Assembly (NCBI RefSeq): GCF_900113905.1
Contig: NZ_FORC01000003.1
Coordinates: 124,001 to 188,000, forward strand
Reading direction: 5' to 3'
Source of the DNA: Phytopseudomonas argentinensis
Lineage (GTDB): Bacteria > Pseudomonadota > Gammaproteobacteria > Pseudomonadales > Pseudomonadaceae
Length of the DNA stretch: 64,000 nt
The position numbers were made by a program, and so were the translations under genes. This document shows positions 33,839 to 43,688 of this stretch, one piece after another. How positions within the stretch are numbered: the first letter of the stretch is position 1; each line of letters opens with the position of its first letter. The notes under the pieces are model-generated. The model searched no databases. It saw nothing but the letters and a program-made list of their open reading frames with translations, and was not told the DNA's origin.

Positions 33839-34243
33839 ATGCGCCTGTTCGCCATGTTGATCGTGCTGACCGTGAGCCTGTCGGCCACTGCCGCTGAACG
33901 CATGCAGCGCCTTGGCGATCTGCAGGTGCATTACAGCGCCTTCAACGCCAACTACCTGCAACCGCAGATCGCCCAGGCCAGCGGCCTGGTGCGCAGCGCC
34001 AAGCTGGGGGTGTTGAATATCAGCGTGCTGCGCGGCGGCAAGCCGACGGCAGCAGAGATCAGCGGCGAGGTGAAGAACGTGCTGGGCCATGGCCAGGCGC
34101 TGACCTTCGTCGAACAGCGCGAGGGCGAATTCGTTTCCTACCTGGCGCAGTTTCCCATCGAATCCCGTGAAGTGCTGCTGTTCAACCTGCAGGTGAACGG
34201 CCAGCGCCTGGACTTCAACCAGGAACTCTTTCCGGAGCCATGA
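33839..34243 (+). CDS. DUF4426 domain periplasmic protein
   Basis: 134 residues. A signal peptide ([20 protein letters not shown], cut after TAA/E) precedes a single DUF4426 domain ([21 protein letters not shown] in part; [16 protein letters not shown]). Function is unknown; in Pseudomonas it regularly follows metW and precedes rdgB. It starts eight bases after metW and overlaps the rdgB start by four bases. Confidence 0.88.
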   Translation: MRLFAMLIVLTVSLSATAAERMQRLGDLQVHYSAFNANYLQPQIAQASGLVRSAKLGVLNISVLRGGKPTAAEISGEVKNVLGHGQALTFVEQREGEFVSYLAQFPIESREVLLFNLQVNGQRLDFNQELFPEP

Positions 34244-34833
34244 TGCCTTTTCCAGAACTCGTCCTCGCCAGCCACAACGCCGGCAAACTCAAGGAACTGC
34301 AAGCCATGCTCGGCGACCGTGTGCGCCTGCGCTCGGTTGGTGAGTTCAGCCAGGTGGAACCGGAGGAAACCGGCCTGTCGTTCGTCGAGAATGCCATCCT
34401 CAAGGCCCGCAACGCCTCGCGCCTGTCCGGCCTGCCGGCGCTGGCCGACGACTCCGGCCTGGCGGTGGACTTTCTCGGCGGCGCGCCGGGCATCTACTCG
34501 GCCCGCTACGCCGATGGCCAGGGCGACGCCGCCAACAACGCCAAGCTGCTGGCCGCCCTCAAGGAGGTGCCGGACGCCGAGCGCGGCGCCCAGTTCGTCT
34601 GCTGCCTGGCCCTGGTACGGCATGCCGACGACCCGCTGCCGATCCTCTGCGAAGGCCTGTGGCACGGTCGCATCCTCCACGAAGCCCGTGGCGAGCACGG
34701 TTTCGGCTACGACCCGCTGTTCTGGGTCGAGGAGCGCCAGTGCTCCAGCGCCGAACTGTCACCGGCCGACAAGAACCAGCTCAGCCACCGCGCCATTGCC
34801 ATGCAGTTGCTCAAGCAGCGTCTGGGTTTATAA
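34240..34833 (+). CDS. rdgB: dITP/XTP pyrophosphatase RdgB
   Basis: 197 residues of the HAM1 family, which removes non-canonical purine triphosphates (dITP, XTP) from the nucleotide pool. Signature residues are in [13 protein letters not shown] (substrate binding), [23 protein letters not shown] (catalytic Asp, in part) and [10 protein letters not shown]. It overlaps the DUF4426 gene by four bases (ATGA). Confidence 0.96.
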   Translation: MMPFPELVLASHNAGKLKELQAMLGDRVRLRSVGEFSQVEPEETGLSFVENAILKARNASRLSGLPALADDSGLAVDFLGGAPGIYSARYADGQGDAANNAKLLAALKEVPDAERGAQFVCCLALVRHADDPLPILCEGLWHGRILHEARGEHGFGYDPLFWVEERQCSSAELSPADKNQLSHRAIAMQLLKQRLGL

Positions 34834-34917
34834 GCGGTTCCAAATGGGGCGTTTCGTCCACGCGCTTTGGCAGTTTGCCCAACTCGTGCCACGATAGCGC
34901 CCCGCAACCACCCTGCC

Positions 34918-36072
34918 GTGATCCAAAAGCCCGTGTTCCAGCTGCCCCCTTTGGCCCTGTACGTCCATATTCCCTGGTGCGTGCGCAAGTGCCCCTACTG
35001 CGACTTCAACTCCCACGCCGCCGGCCCCAATCTGCCGGAAGAGGCCTACGTCGATGCGCTGCTCGCCGACCTCGACAGTGATCTGCAGCAGGCTTATGGC
35101 CGGCCGCTGACCTCGATCTTCTTTGGCGGCGGCACACCCAGCCTGTTTTCTGCCAAGGCCCTTGGCCGCCTGCTGGAAGGCGTGGAGCGACGCATCCCGT
35201 TCGCCGGCGATATCGAGATCACCCTGGAGGCCAACCCGGGCACCTTCGAGCAGGAGAAATTCGCCGCGTACCGACGCCTTGGCATCAATCGCCTGTCGAT
35301 CGGCGTGCAGAGCTTCCAGGCGGAAAAACTCAAGGCCCTGGGGCGTATCCATGATGGCGATGAAGCCGTGCGCGCCGCCGACATGGCCCGCGCCGCCGGC
35401 TTCGACAATTTCAATCTGGACCTGATGCACGGCCTGCCGGATCAGTCCCTGGACGACGCCCTGGGCGACCTGCGCATCGCCATCGCCCAGGCACCTGCGC
35501 ACCTGTCCTGGTATCAGCTGACGGTGGAACCCAACACGGTGTTCTGGAACCAGCCACCGGTGCTGCCCGAAGACGACACCCTGTGGGACATCCAGGAAGC
35601 CGGCCAGGCCCTGCTTGCCGAACACGGCTATGCCCAGTACGAAGTCTCGGCCTACGCCCAGCCCGAGCGCATGGCGCGGCACAATCTGAACTACTGGACC
35701 TTTGGCGACTTTCTCGGCATTGGCGCCGGCGCCCACGGCAAGCTGAGCACGCCGGACGGGCGCATCAGCCGTACCTGGAAAACCCGCCTGCCCAAGGATT
35801 ACCTCGACCCCGCCAAGCGATACAGCGCTGGCGAGCGCGTCCTCACCGTCGATGAGCTGCCGTTCGAGTTCCTCATCAATGTGCTGCGCCTGAGCGATGG
35901 TTGCGCCGCTGAGCTGTTCAGCCAGCGCACCGGCCTGCCCCTCGACCACCTGGCAGAGGCGCGCGCTCAGGTCGAGCAACGCGGCATGCTGCACAAGGAC
36001 CCGACACGCCTGGCAGCGACCCGAGAAGGCCAGCTGTTTCTCAATGATCTGCTGCAGTACTTTCTGCCCTGA
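34918..36072 (+). CDS. hemW: Haem chaperone HemW (radical SAM, HemN-like)
   Basis: 384 residues from a GTG at 34918; an ATG at 34867 would add 17 residues that do not resemble the family. Radical SAM motif PWCVRKCPYCDFNSH (CxxxCxxC), GGGTPSLF, and HNLNYW with the GAGAHG turn of HemW. The C-terminal HemN-type domain is present. HemW binds haem and is not the oxygen-independent coproporphyrinogen oxidase for which it is often misnamed. It follows rdgB in the standard rdgB-hemW order. Confidence 0.92.
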   Translation: MIQKPVFQLPPLALYVHIPWCVRKCPYCDFNSHAAGPNLPEEAYVDALLADLDSDLQQAYGRPLTSIFFGGGTPSLFSAKALGRLLEGVERRIPFAGDIEITLEANPGTFEQEKFAAYRRLGINRLSIGVQSFQAEKLKALGRIHDGDEAVRAADMARAAGFDNFNLDLMHGLPDQSLDDALGDLRIAIAQAPAHLSWYQLTVEPNTVFWNQPPVLPEDDTLWDIQEAGQALLAEHGYAQYEVSAYAQPERMARHNLNYWTFGDFLGIGAGAHGKLSTPDGRISRTWKTRLPKDYLDPAKRYSAGERVLTVDELPFEFLINVLRLSDGCAAELFSQRTGLPLDHLAEARAQVEQRGMLHKDPTRLAATREGQLFLNDLLQYFLP

Positions 36073-36151
36073 ATCACCGGTGCCCGCGAACCAAAGCCGC
36101 GTCGGATGATCCCAGGCAGCAGGATTCAATCGTCATGCCAGAGGAGCAACC

Positions 36152-36475
36152 ATGGATTATGTGCTGGACCTGATCGCCACCGTGTCACGCTGGAGCCGTG
36201 GCCATCTCAGCGAGATTTCCCTGGGGCTCATGGCCACCCTGCTGGTGCTGTTCGGCCCGGCGATCAACGCCTGGATACAGGGCCGCATCGGCAGCCTTAA
36301 CTTCGTGCTGCGCACCCTGATATTCGTCGCGGTCTGCGTGGTCGGCTACGGCCTGGCGCTGGTCTACCTGACGCCCCTGCTGACCCAGTTGCTCGGCCAT
36401 TTCAACAACTACACCCTGGCACCGGTGTTGCTGGTGGTGATGTTCCTGATCGGCGTACTGGCCGATCGCAGCTAG
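36152..36475 (+). CDS. DUF3392 family membrane protein
   Basis: 107 residues with three hydrophobic segments (about 21-40, 50-75 and 85-102). DUF3392 proteins are small inner-membrane proteins of unknown function found after hemW in Pseudomonas. In P. aeruginosa the next gene downstream is trmB; here a convergent gene of another origin ends seven bases away, so the conserved order stops exactly here. Confidence 0.85.
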   Translation: MDYVLDLIATVSRWSRGHLSEISLGLMATLLVLFGPAINAWIQGRIGSLNFVLRTLIFVAVCVVGYGLALVYLTPLLTQLLGHFNNYTLAPVLLVVMFLIGVLADRS

Positions 36476-36482
36476 GCAGGCA

Positions 36483-37481
36483 TCACGGCGCGACCTTGAA
36501 CCAGTCGATCACGCCCACGTCCCCATTGCGGTGAGTGCCCAGCACCTCACCATCGGCAGTCTGCTCCACCGACAGGTCGGCTTCGAGGGGCTTACCGTCA
36601 CGCTGATCGACAGCGGGCGCCTCGGCGATTGGGCTGAACAGCAGATTGCCGTGAAACGCCCGCACCCGAGTACCTGCCGGGTAATGCATGCTGCCCAACT
36701 GCAAGGGCTCCACCAGCTCGCCCTGCCAATCCTGCAGCTGGCCATAAGGACCATCGAGCCACAGATTCCATAGGCGTAGGTTCAGGCCCTGAAAACGCAC
36801 GGGTGCATCCCCGGGCTCCAGCTGCCAGCGACGATTTTCCACGGCGTGCACTGCCATCGGTTGTGCCCAGGTAACACCGGCCACCTCGCTTCCAGGCGCC
36901 AGCGTGCAACTTTCCAGCTGCCATACCTTGGGGTTGAAGCGCTCAGCGGATGAATATCGGAAGGTGACAGCGGCCTCTGCCGAGCAAAGCCAACCACCCA
37001 GCCGGGCCGCCTCAACCAGCTTTGCCTCGCCGGTTGTGTCGCCCAGCTCAAGGCTGCGCACGGCGGCGCCGCGTACCACAGCGGGCTCGCCATCGAACTG
37101 CGCGCGCTGCAGGCTTTGCAAACCACCGGGCAGCGTGTCGCCGCTGAGGTTCCTGAACGGTTCCAGGCGCTCGATGCGCACTTGCGTGCCAGCCGGCAAC
37201 AGCAAATCACCGAGCACCTGCTCGGAATTCAGGCGAGGGTTGAGCGCACGCTGGTCGAGCCAGTGATTGAACTGCCAGCGCACGAACTCGAAGGTCGGCA
37301 AGCTACCTGCGGCGAGAAACACGCCAAGCAACCCGAACCACCAGCCGCGCGCGAAGATGAAGCGTCTGGCACGTTGATTCAGCAACGCGACGATCAAACC
37401 GGCCAACACCGCAGCGCAAATCACCGAGACCAGCAGGAACAGCGATCCGAGCATCATGGCCAGAGGGTTGATGGGGATCAT
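36483..37481 (-). CDS. Uncharacterised membrane-anchored protein
   Basis: 332 residues that I do not recognise. Two N-terminal hydrophobic helices (about 9-34 and 45-62) are followed by about 265 residues rich in beta-type sequence with many Trp (WQLES, RRWQLEPGD, LWNLWLDGP). It contains two similar phrases, LLLPAGTQVRIERLEPF and MHYPAGTRVRAFHGNLLF, suggesting two copies of a small beta domain in which a residue pattern PAGTxVR recurs. The soluble part probably faces the periplasm. It is transcribed alone, downstream of the DUF4870 gene and its terminator. Confidence 0.7.
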   Translation of the reverse strand: MIPINPLAMMLGSLFLLVSVICAAVLAGLIVALLNQRARRFIFARGWWFGLLGVFLAAGSLPTFEFVRWQFNHWLDQRALNPRLNSEQVLGDLLLPAGTQVRIERLEPFRNLSGDTLPGGLQSLQRAQFDGEPAVVRGAAVRSLELGDTTGEAKLVEAARLGGWLCSAEAAVTFRYSSAERFNPKVWQLESCTLAPGSEVAGVTWAQPMAVHAVENRRWQLEPGDAPVRFQGLNLRLWNLWLDGPYGQLQDWQGELVEPLQLGSMHYPAGTRVRAFHGNLLFSPIAEAPAVDQRDGKPLEADLSVEQTADGEVLGTHRNGDVGVIDWFKVAP

Positions 37482-37570
37482 GGGCGTCCTTGTGAGCGCA
37501 ATAAGGCAATTTCGCCGCAGAGCTTAAAAGTCGCCCACAATCGAATCAACACCTGGTTACACTTCAACAA

Positions 37571-37595
37571 AAAAGCCAGCAATGAGCTGGCTTTT
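37571..37595 (-). terminator. Intrinsic terminator after the DUF4870 gene
   Basis: A perfect 10-base stem (AAAAGCCAGC at 37571-37580, complement at 37586-37595) with an AATGA loop. On the minus strand the stem ends in a run of T, 19 bases beyond the DUF4870 stop codon. Confidence 0.88.
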
Positions 37596-37613
37596 TCTTC
37601 GATCAGGCGCTGA

Positions 37614-37988
37614 TCATTTAATCAACCGTAGGCAGAACGGGTATCGGTAGGGCTTTCCCTCACCGGCCTTGATGCCGCCGATGATGGTCAGCACCACGGT
37701 GCCGATGCACAACAGGCCCATCAGCAGGAAGCCGATCAGCACCAGCATCAGCAGCAGGCAGACAATGCCGGCGATGGCCACGGTCAGCTGGAAGTTGAGC
37801 GCTTCCTTGCCCTGTTCGTCGATAAAGGCGTGCTGCTCCTTCTTGATCTGCCAAACCACCAGCGGACCGATCAGGTTGCCGAAGGGGAACACGAAGCCGA
37901 GGGCGGCGGCGAAGTGGCAGATCATCGCCCACTGACGCGCGTCCTTGTCGGGCTCGGCAGGCGTTACAGTGTCACGTTCATCCATCAC
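37614..37988 (-). CDS. DUF4870 family membrane protein
   Basis: 124 residues. An N-terminal polar tail (MDERDTVTPAEPDKDARQW) precedes two to three hydrophobic helices, with the DUF4870 signature MICHFAAALGFVFPFGNLIGPLVVW (in part) and DEQGKEALNFQL. Tic20/DUF4870 proteins are small inner-membrane proteins of unknown function. It lies between rph and the unknown membrane protein on the same strand. Confidence 0.88.
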   Translation of the reverse strand: MMDERDTVTPAEPDKDARQWAMICHFAAALGFVFPFGNLIGPLVVWQIKKEQHAFIDEQGKEALNFQLTVAIAGIVCLLLMLVLIGFLLMGLLCIGTVVLTIIGGIKAGEGKPYRYPFCLRLIK

Positions 37989-38011
37989 GGCTCTCCTCGG
38001 TCAAAGGCCGG

Positions 38012-38734
38012 TCATTCGGCCAGTGCAGCCTGCTGCAGGGCGAACAGCTCGCCCATGCCCTGTTGCGCCAGGGCCAGCATGGCATTCAGTTCAGCGGGCT
38101 GGAAAGGCGCGCCTTCGGCAGTGCCCTGCACCTCGATGAAGCCCCCGGTGCTGGTCATCACCACGTTGAGGTCGGTCTCGGCCGCGGAGTCTTCCAGGTA
38201 ATCCAGGTCGAGTACCGGCTCACCCTGGTAGATGCCCACGGAAACGGCAGCGATCATCTGCTTGAGCGGGTCGCCGCCTTTCAGGCCGCCACGTTTCTTC
38301 ATCACCTTCAGGGCATCGACCAGCGCCACCATGGCACCGGTGATCGATGCGGTGCGGGTGCCGCCGTCGGCCTGGATCACGTCGCAGTCGACATACAGGG
38401 TATTTTCGCCCAGTTTGCTCATGTCCAGCGCGGCGCGCAGCGAGCGACCGATAAGCCGCTGGATTTCCAGGGTCCGACCGCCCTGCTTGCCCTTGCTGGC
38501 TTCACGCTGGTTACGGTCGCCGGTGGCGCGCGGCAGCATGCCGTACTCGGCGGTCACCCAACCCTGGCCCTGGCCTTTCAGAAAGCGCGGTACGCCCTGC
38601 TCGACGCTGACGGTGCAAATCACCTTGGTATCACCGAACTCCACCAGCACCGAACCCTCGGCATGCTTGGTGTAGTTGCGAGTGATGCGGATCGAACGCA
38701 ACTGATCGGCGGCGCGGCCACTGGGACGTTTCAT
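38012..38734 (-). CDS. rph: Ribonuclease PH
   Basis: 240 residues, phosphate-dependent 3'-5' exoribonuclease that trims tRNA 3' ends and contributes to rRNA processing. It begins [15 protein letters not shown], the Pseudomonas Rph start, at the ATG 38734; the longer in-frame extension to 38839 overlaps the divergent promoter region. Motifs [16 protein letters not shown] and [18 protein letters not shown] (in part) surround the phosphate site. It is divergent from yicC. Confidence 0.95.
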   Translation of the reverse strand: MKRPSGRAADQLRSIRITRNYTKHAEGSVLVEFGDTKVICTVSVEQGVPRFLKGQGQGWVTAEYGMLPRATGDRNQREASKGKQGGRTLEIQRLIGRSLRAALDMSKLGENTLYVDCDVIQADGGTRTASITGAMVALVDALKVMKKRGGLKGGDPLKQMIAAVSVGIYQGEPVLDLDYLEDSAAETDLNVVMTSTGGFIEVQGTAEGAPFQPAELNAMLALAQQGMGELFALQQAALAE

Positions 38735-38895
38735 CAAAATACCTGCTCTCGAGTAGAATCTGCCGCGCATTATAGGGGCTGTTGCCACCGGGCCGCGACC
38801 GCGACCGCCCGATGGCGCCGCGCGGCGTTTGGGAGCCACCGGCGCACTGCGCTACAATCGTCACCTTTGCCCCGCCGCAACCTGAGGTAAGCCGC

Positions 38896-39759
38896 ATGAT
38901 CCACAGCATGACAGCCTTCGCCCGCACCGAGCAGGCAGGTGCCAACGGCACCCTGAGCTGGGAGCTGCGTTCGGTCAACCACCGCTACCTCGAGCCCCAT
39001 CTGCGCCTGCCGGAAGCCTTCCGCGACCTCGAAGGCGCGGTCCGCGAAGCACTGCGTCAGGGCCTGTCGCGCGGCAAGGTGGAATGCACCCTGCGCTTTA
39101 GCGAAGAGAGCACCGGCAAGCCACTGCAGGTCGATCGCGAACGGGCCACCCAACTGATTGCCGCCGCTGAAACCGTCGCGACCCTGATCAAGCAGCCCGC
39201 GCCGCTGAACCCGCTGGAAGTGCTGGGCTGGCCCGGCGTGCTGGTGGCCGATGGCAGCGACCCGCAAGCGCTCAACAAGGCTGCGCTGGCGCTGTTCGGC
39301 GACGCCCTCGACGAACTGAAGAATGGCCGCGGCCGCGAAGGCGCCGAGCTGGCCAAGCTGCTCAATGAACGCCTCGACAGCATGCTTGAGGAGGTGGCCG
39401 CCCTGCGTGAGCTGGTGCCGCAAATGCTCGAAGCGCAACGCCAGAAGATCCTCGAGCGTTGCCGCGAAATGCAGGCCGAGCTCGACCCGCAGCGACTGGA
39501 GCAGGAGCTGGTGATGCTCGCCCAGAAGAGTGATGTGGCCGAAGAGCTGGACCGCCTCAACACCCACGTCAGCGAAGTGCGCCGCGTGCTGAAAGCCGGC
39601 GGCGCGGCAGGCCGCCGCCTGGATTTCCTCATGCAGGAACTCAACCGCGAAGCCAACACCCTCGGCTCCAAGGCGTTTGACCCGCGCAGCACCCAGGCCG
39701 CGGTCAACCTCAAGGTGCTGATCGAGCAGATGCGCGAGCAGGTGCAGAACATCGAGTAA
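38896..39759 (+). CDS. yicC: YicC family protein
   Basis: 287 residues. The N-terminal YicC domain begins MIHSMTAFARTE and contains SWELRSVNHRYLEPHLRLPE (in part). The C-terminal domain holds the acidic/His-poor DUF1732 motif GRRLDFLMQELNREANTLGSK. YicC proteins have been described as endoribonucleases or adaptors in RNA turnover. The neighbourhood rph-yicC-gmk-rpoZ-spoT is conserved in pseudomonads. Confidence 0.92.
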   Translation: MIHSMTAFARTEQAGANGTLSWELRSVNHRYLEPHLRLPEAFRDLEGAVREALRQGLSRGKVECTLRFSEESTGKPLQVDRERATQLIAAAETVATLIKQPAPLNPLEVLGWPGVLVADGSDPQALNKAALALFGDALDELKNGRGREGAELAKLLNERLDSMLEEVAALRELVPQMLEAQRQKILERCREMQAELDPQRLEQELVMLAQKSDVAEELDRLNTHVSEVRRVLKAGGAAGRRLDFLMQELNREANTLGSKAFDPRSTQAAVNLKVLIEQMREQVQNIE

Positions 39760-39767
39760 GGCCGTAA

Positions 39768-40475
<708 letters not shown>

Positions 40476-40653
40476 GCCACGGGCGCATGAACGGCTGAAA
40501 ACCGTCCTTTGGGCGGCGAAAATCCCCTCTTGCGCCGCGAACTTGTGCCTCTCGGCGAGTTTCGCTTCCCTTAATGCTGGCGTTTTTCTAGACTATTCAG
40601 TCCGCTCGCCCATTCGGGCCCAGCTAATTTTTGCATTCGCTACGAGGAACACC

Positions 40654-40917
40654 ATGGCCCGCGTTACCGTTGAAGACTGCCTGGACAACGTCGATAACCG
40701 CTTCGAGCTGGTCATGCTCGCCACCAAGCGCGCTCGTCAGATCGCCACCGGCGGCAAAGAGCCGAAAGTGGCGTGGGAAAACGACAAGCCGACCGTGGTC
40801 GCCCTGCGTGAAATCGCCAGTGGCCTGGTAGACGCCGAAATCGTCGCCCAGGAAGACATCATCGAAGAAGAACCGCTGTTCGCAGCCTTCGAGGAAGAGG
40901 CCAACGAGCCTCTGTAA
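40654..40917 (+). CDS. rpoZ: RNA polymerase omega subunit
   Basis: 87 residues beginning [17 protein letters not shown], with the conserved helix [16 protein letters not shown] and [13 protein letters not shown]. Omega aids assembly of RNA polymerase by wrapping the beta' C-terminus and forms part of one ppGpp site. I chose the ATG at 40654 with GAGG upstream; the start at 40543 would include non-family residues. It precedes spoT by 60 bases. Confidence 0.97.
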   Translation: MARVTVEDCLDNVDNRFELVMLATKRARQIATGGKEPKVAWENDKPTVVALREIASGLVDAEIVAQEDIIEEEPLFAAFEEEANEPL

Positions 40918-40977
40918 GCCTATGCCCGGTCGAAAGCGTTCTTCGCAGGTGCAGCATGCGCGCCAGGGGAGTTTCCC

Positions 40978-43086
40978 ATGGCGGGCATAGACGCTCTTGC
41001 CGACAGGCTTTCGGGCTATCTGGGCGCCGAACAGGTCAATCTGGTTCGGCGCGCCTACTTCTACGCCGAGCAGGCCCACGACGGGCAACGTCGCCGTAGC
41101 GGTGAAGCCTACGTGACCCACCCGCTGGCCGTGGCCAGCATCCTCGCCGACATGCACATGGACCATCAGAGCCTGATGGCCGCCATGCTGCATGACGTGA
41201 TCGAAGACACCGGCATTGCCAAGGAAGCCCTGCACGCGCAGTTTGGCGAATCCGTGGCGGAGCTGGTCGACGGTGTCAGCAAGCTGACCCAGATGAACTT
41301 CGAGACCAAGGCCGAGGCCCAGGCCGAGAACTTCCAGAAGATGGCCATGGCTATGGCGCGCGACATTCGCGTGATCCTGGTCAAGCTGGCCGACCGCCTG
41401 CACAACATGCGCACCCTGGAAGTGCTGTCCGGCGAGAAGCGCCGGCGCATCGCCAAGGAAACCCTGGAGATCTACGCCCCCATCGCCAACCGGTTGGGCA
41501 TGCACAGCATGCGCGTGGAATTCGAGGACCTGGGTTTCAAGGCCATGCACCCGATGCGCTCCGAGCGCATCCGCGCCGCCGTGCGCCGTGCCCGCGGCAA
41601 CCGCAAGGAAATCGTCACGCGCATCGAGGAATCGCTGCTGCACTGCCTCGAACGCGAAGGCCTGAGCGGTGAGGTGGTGGGCCGCGAGAAGCATCTGTAC
41701 AGCATCTACCAGAAGATGCGTGGCAAGCGCCGGGCCTTCAACGAGATCATGGACGTCTACGCCTTTCGCATTGTGGTCGACAAGGTCGATACCTGCTATC
41801 GCGTGCTTGGCGCCGTGCACAACCTGTACAAGCCGCTGCCCGGCCGTTTCAAGGACTACATCGCGATTCCCAAGGCCAACGGCTACCAGTCGCTGCACAC
41901 CACGCTGTTCGGCATGCACGGGGTGCCCATCGAGATCCAGATCCGCACCCGCGAGATGGAAGAGATGGCCAACAACGGCATTGCCGCGCACTGGCTGTAC
42001 AAGTCCAACGAGGACGAAACGCCAAAGGGCAACCACGCCCGTGCGCGCCAGTGGGTCAAGGGCGTGCTGGAGATGCAGCAGCGCGCCGGCAACTCCCTGG
42101 AGTTCATCGAGAGCGTGAAGATCGACCTGTTCCCGGACGAGGTCTACGTGTTCACGCCCAAGGGCCGCATCATGGAGCTGCCCAAAGGCTCCACGGCCGT
42201 GGACTTCGCCTATGCAGTGCACACCGATGTCGGCAATACCTGCATCGCCTGCCGTATCAACCGGCGCCTTGCGCCGTTGTCCCAGGCCCTGGAAAGCGGC
42301 TCCACGGTGGAAATCGTCAGCGCCCCGGGCGCCCGCCCCAACCCGGCCTGGCTGAATTTCGTGGTCACCGGCAAGGCGCGCACCCATATCCGCCACGCCC
42401 TCAAGCTACAGCGCCGCTCGGAGTCGGTAAACCTTGGCGAGCGCCTGCTCAACAAGGTGCTGGCCAGCTTCGAGAGCCACCTGGAAAAGGTGCCTGCCGA
42501 ACGCCAGCTGGCGGTGCTCAACGAATATCGCCTGGAAACCTTCGACGACCTGCTCGAAGACATCGGCCTGGGCAACCGCATGGCCTACGTGGTGGCGCGG
42601 CGCCTGCTGGCCAGTGACGGCGAGGAACTGCCCAACGCCGAAGGCCCCCTGGCGATTCGCGGCACCGAGGGCCTGGTACTCAGCTACGCCAAATGCTGTA
42701 CGCCGATTCCGGGCGACCCGATCGTCGGCCATCTCTCGGCCGGCAAAGGCATGGTGGTGCACCTGGACACCTGCCGCAATATCAGCGAAGTGCGCCACAA
42801 CCCGGAGAAATGCATCCAGCTGGCCTGGGCCAAGGATGTGACGGGCGAGTTCAATGTCGAACTGCGCGTCGAGCTGGAGCATCAGCGCGGCCTCATCGCC
42901 CTGCTGGCCGGCAGCGTCAACGCCGCCGACGGCAACATCGAGAAGATCAGCATGGACGAGCGCGACGGCCGCGTCAGCGTGGTCCAGCTGGTGGTCAGCG
43001 TGCATGATCGCGTGCACCTGGCCCGGGTGATCAAGAAGCTGCGCACCCTGCCGGGCGTCATGCGCATCACCCGCATGAAGGCGTGA
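40978..43086 (+). CDS. spoT: Bifunctional (p)ppGpp synthetase/hydrolase SpoT
   Basis: 702 residues. HD hydrolase domain with His48 and the pair His72-Asp73 (LHDVIEDTG); synthetase domain with GRFKDYIAIPKANGYQSLHTT (in part) of the RxKD type found in bifunctional enzymes; TGS domain (VYVFTPKGRIMELPKGSTAVDFAYAVH in part, about 385-445); helical/zinc-finger-like region with CCTPIPGD; and a C-terminal ACT domain (about 630-702). It controls ppGpp in response to starvation. It is followed after 182 bases by ridA. Confidence 0.97.
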   Translation: MAGIDALADRLSGYLGAEQVNLVRRAYFYAEQAHDGQRRRSGEAYVTHPLAVASILADMHMDHQSLMAAMLHDVIEDTGIAKEALHAQFGESVAELVDGVSKLTQMNFETKAEAQAENFQKMAMAMARDIRVILVKLADRLHNMRTLEVLSGEKRRRIAKETLEIYAPIANRLGMHSMRVEFEDLGFKAMHPMRSERIRAAVRRARGNRKEIVTRIEESLLHCLEREGLSGEVVGREKHLYSIYQKMRGKRRAFNEIMDVYAFRIVVDKVDTCYRVLGAVHNLYKPLPGRFKDYIAIPKANGYQSLHTTLFGMHGVPIEIQIRTREMEEMANNGIAAHWLYKSNEDETPKGNHARARQWVKGVLEMQQRAGNSLEFIESVKIDLFPDEVYVFTPKGRIMELPKGSTAVDFAYAVHTDVGNTCIACRINRRLAPLSQALESGSTVEIVSAPGARPNPAWLNFVVTGKARTHIRHALKLQRRSESVNLGERLLNKVLASFESHLEKVPAERQLAVLNEYRLETFDDLLEDIGLGNRMAYVVARRLLASDGEELPNAEGPLAIRGTEGLVLSYAKCCTPIPGDPIVGHLSAGKGMVVHLDTCRNISEVRHNPEKCIQLAWAKDVTGEFNVELRVELEHQRGLIALLAGSVNAADGNIEKISMDERDGRVSVVQLVVSVHDRVHLARVIKKLRTLPGVMRITRMKA

Positions 43087-43268
43087 CCTAGCGCGCCGCT
43101 GCAGCCTTCGAAGCCAGCTCTCCTACTCGTCGATACCGCTACCTGGAAGCGTCACCGCTTATCCCAAAGGCGCAACGACGCCCGTCGTGGCTTGAGGCGG
43201 CGAACGCCAGCCTGTAGCCTGCCTGCGTCCGTCTTGCAGCCTGAGGCTGCCCTATCAAGGAGTTCTCC

Positions 43269-43649
43269 ATGAGCAAGAGCGTCATCAACAGCGACAAGGC
43301 CCCGGCCGCCATCGGCACCTACTCCCAGGCCATCAAGGCCGGCAATACCGTCTACCTGTCCGGGCAGATCCCCCTGGATCCCAAGACCATGGAGCTGGTG
43401 GAAGGCTTCGAAGCCCAGACCGTGCAGGTCTTCGAGAACCTCAAGTCGGTGATCGAAGCCGCTGGTGGCTCGTTCAAGGACGTCGTGAAGCTGAACATCT
43501 TTCTCACCGACCTTTCCCACTTCGCCACCGTCAACGAAGTCATGGGCCGTTACTTCCAGCAGCCCTACCCGGCACGCGCCGCCATTGGCGTGGCTGCCCT
43601 GCCGAAAGGCGCCCAGGTGGAAATGGACGGTATCCTGGTCATCGACTGA
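43269..43649 (+). CDS. ridA: RidA family reactive intermediate deaminase
   Basis: 126 residues, YjgF/YER057c/UK114 fold. The conserved [24 protein letters not shown] (in part), Arg105 region ([21 protein letters not shown] in part) and acidic end EMDGILVID are those of active RidA, which hydrolyses enamine/imine intermediates such as 2-aminoacrylate. The ATG has an AAGGAG site. It follows spoT in the usual Pseudomonas order. Confidence 0.95.
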   Translation: MSKSVINSDKAPAAIGTYSQAIKAGNTVYLSGQIPLDPKTMELVEGFEAQTVQVFENLKSVIEAAGGSFKDVVKLNIFLTDLSHFATVNEVMGRYFQQPYPARAAIGVAALPKGAQVEMDGILVID

Positions 43650-43659
43650 CCTGGCGCAT

Positions 43660-43681
43660 GCCCGGAGCCGCGCCTCCGGGC
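43660..43681. terminator. Hairpin between convergent ridA and epimerase gene
   Basis: An 8-base perfect stem GCCCGGAG (43660-43667) and CTCCGGGC (43674-43681) in the 39-base gap between convergent genes. No T-run on either strand. Confidence 0.45.
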
Positions 43682-43688
43682 CCCACCG

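Noticed and set aside
40624..42396. Open frame of 590 codons antisense to spoT and rpoZ
   Set aside because: Composition (His, Gly, Val, Gln rich) and absence of domain motifs are typical of reverse-complement shadows; SpoT on the other strand is unambiguous.
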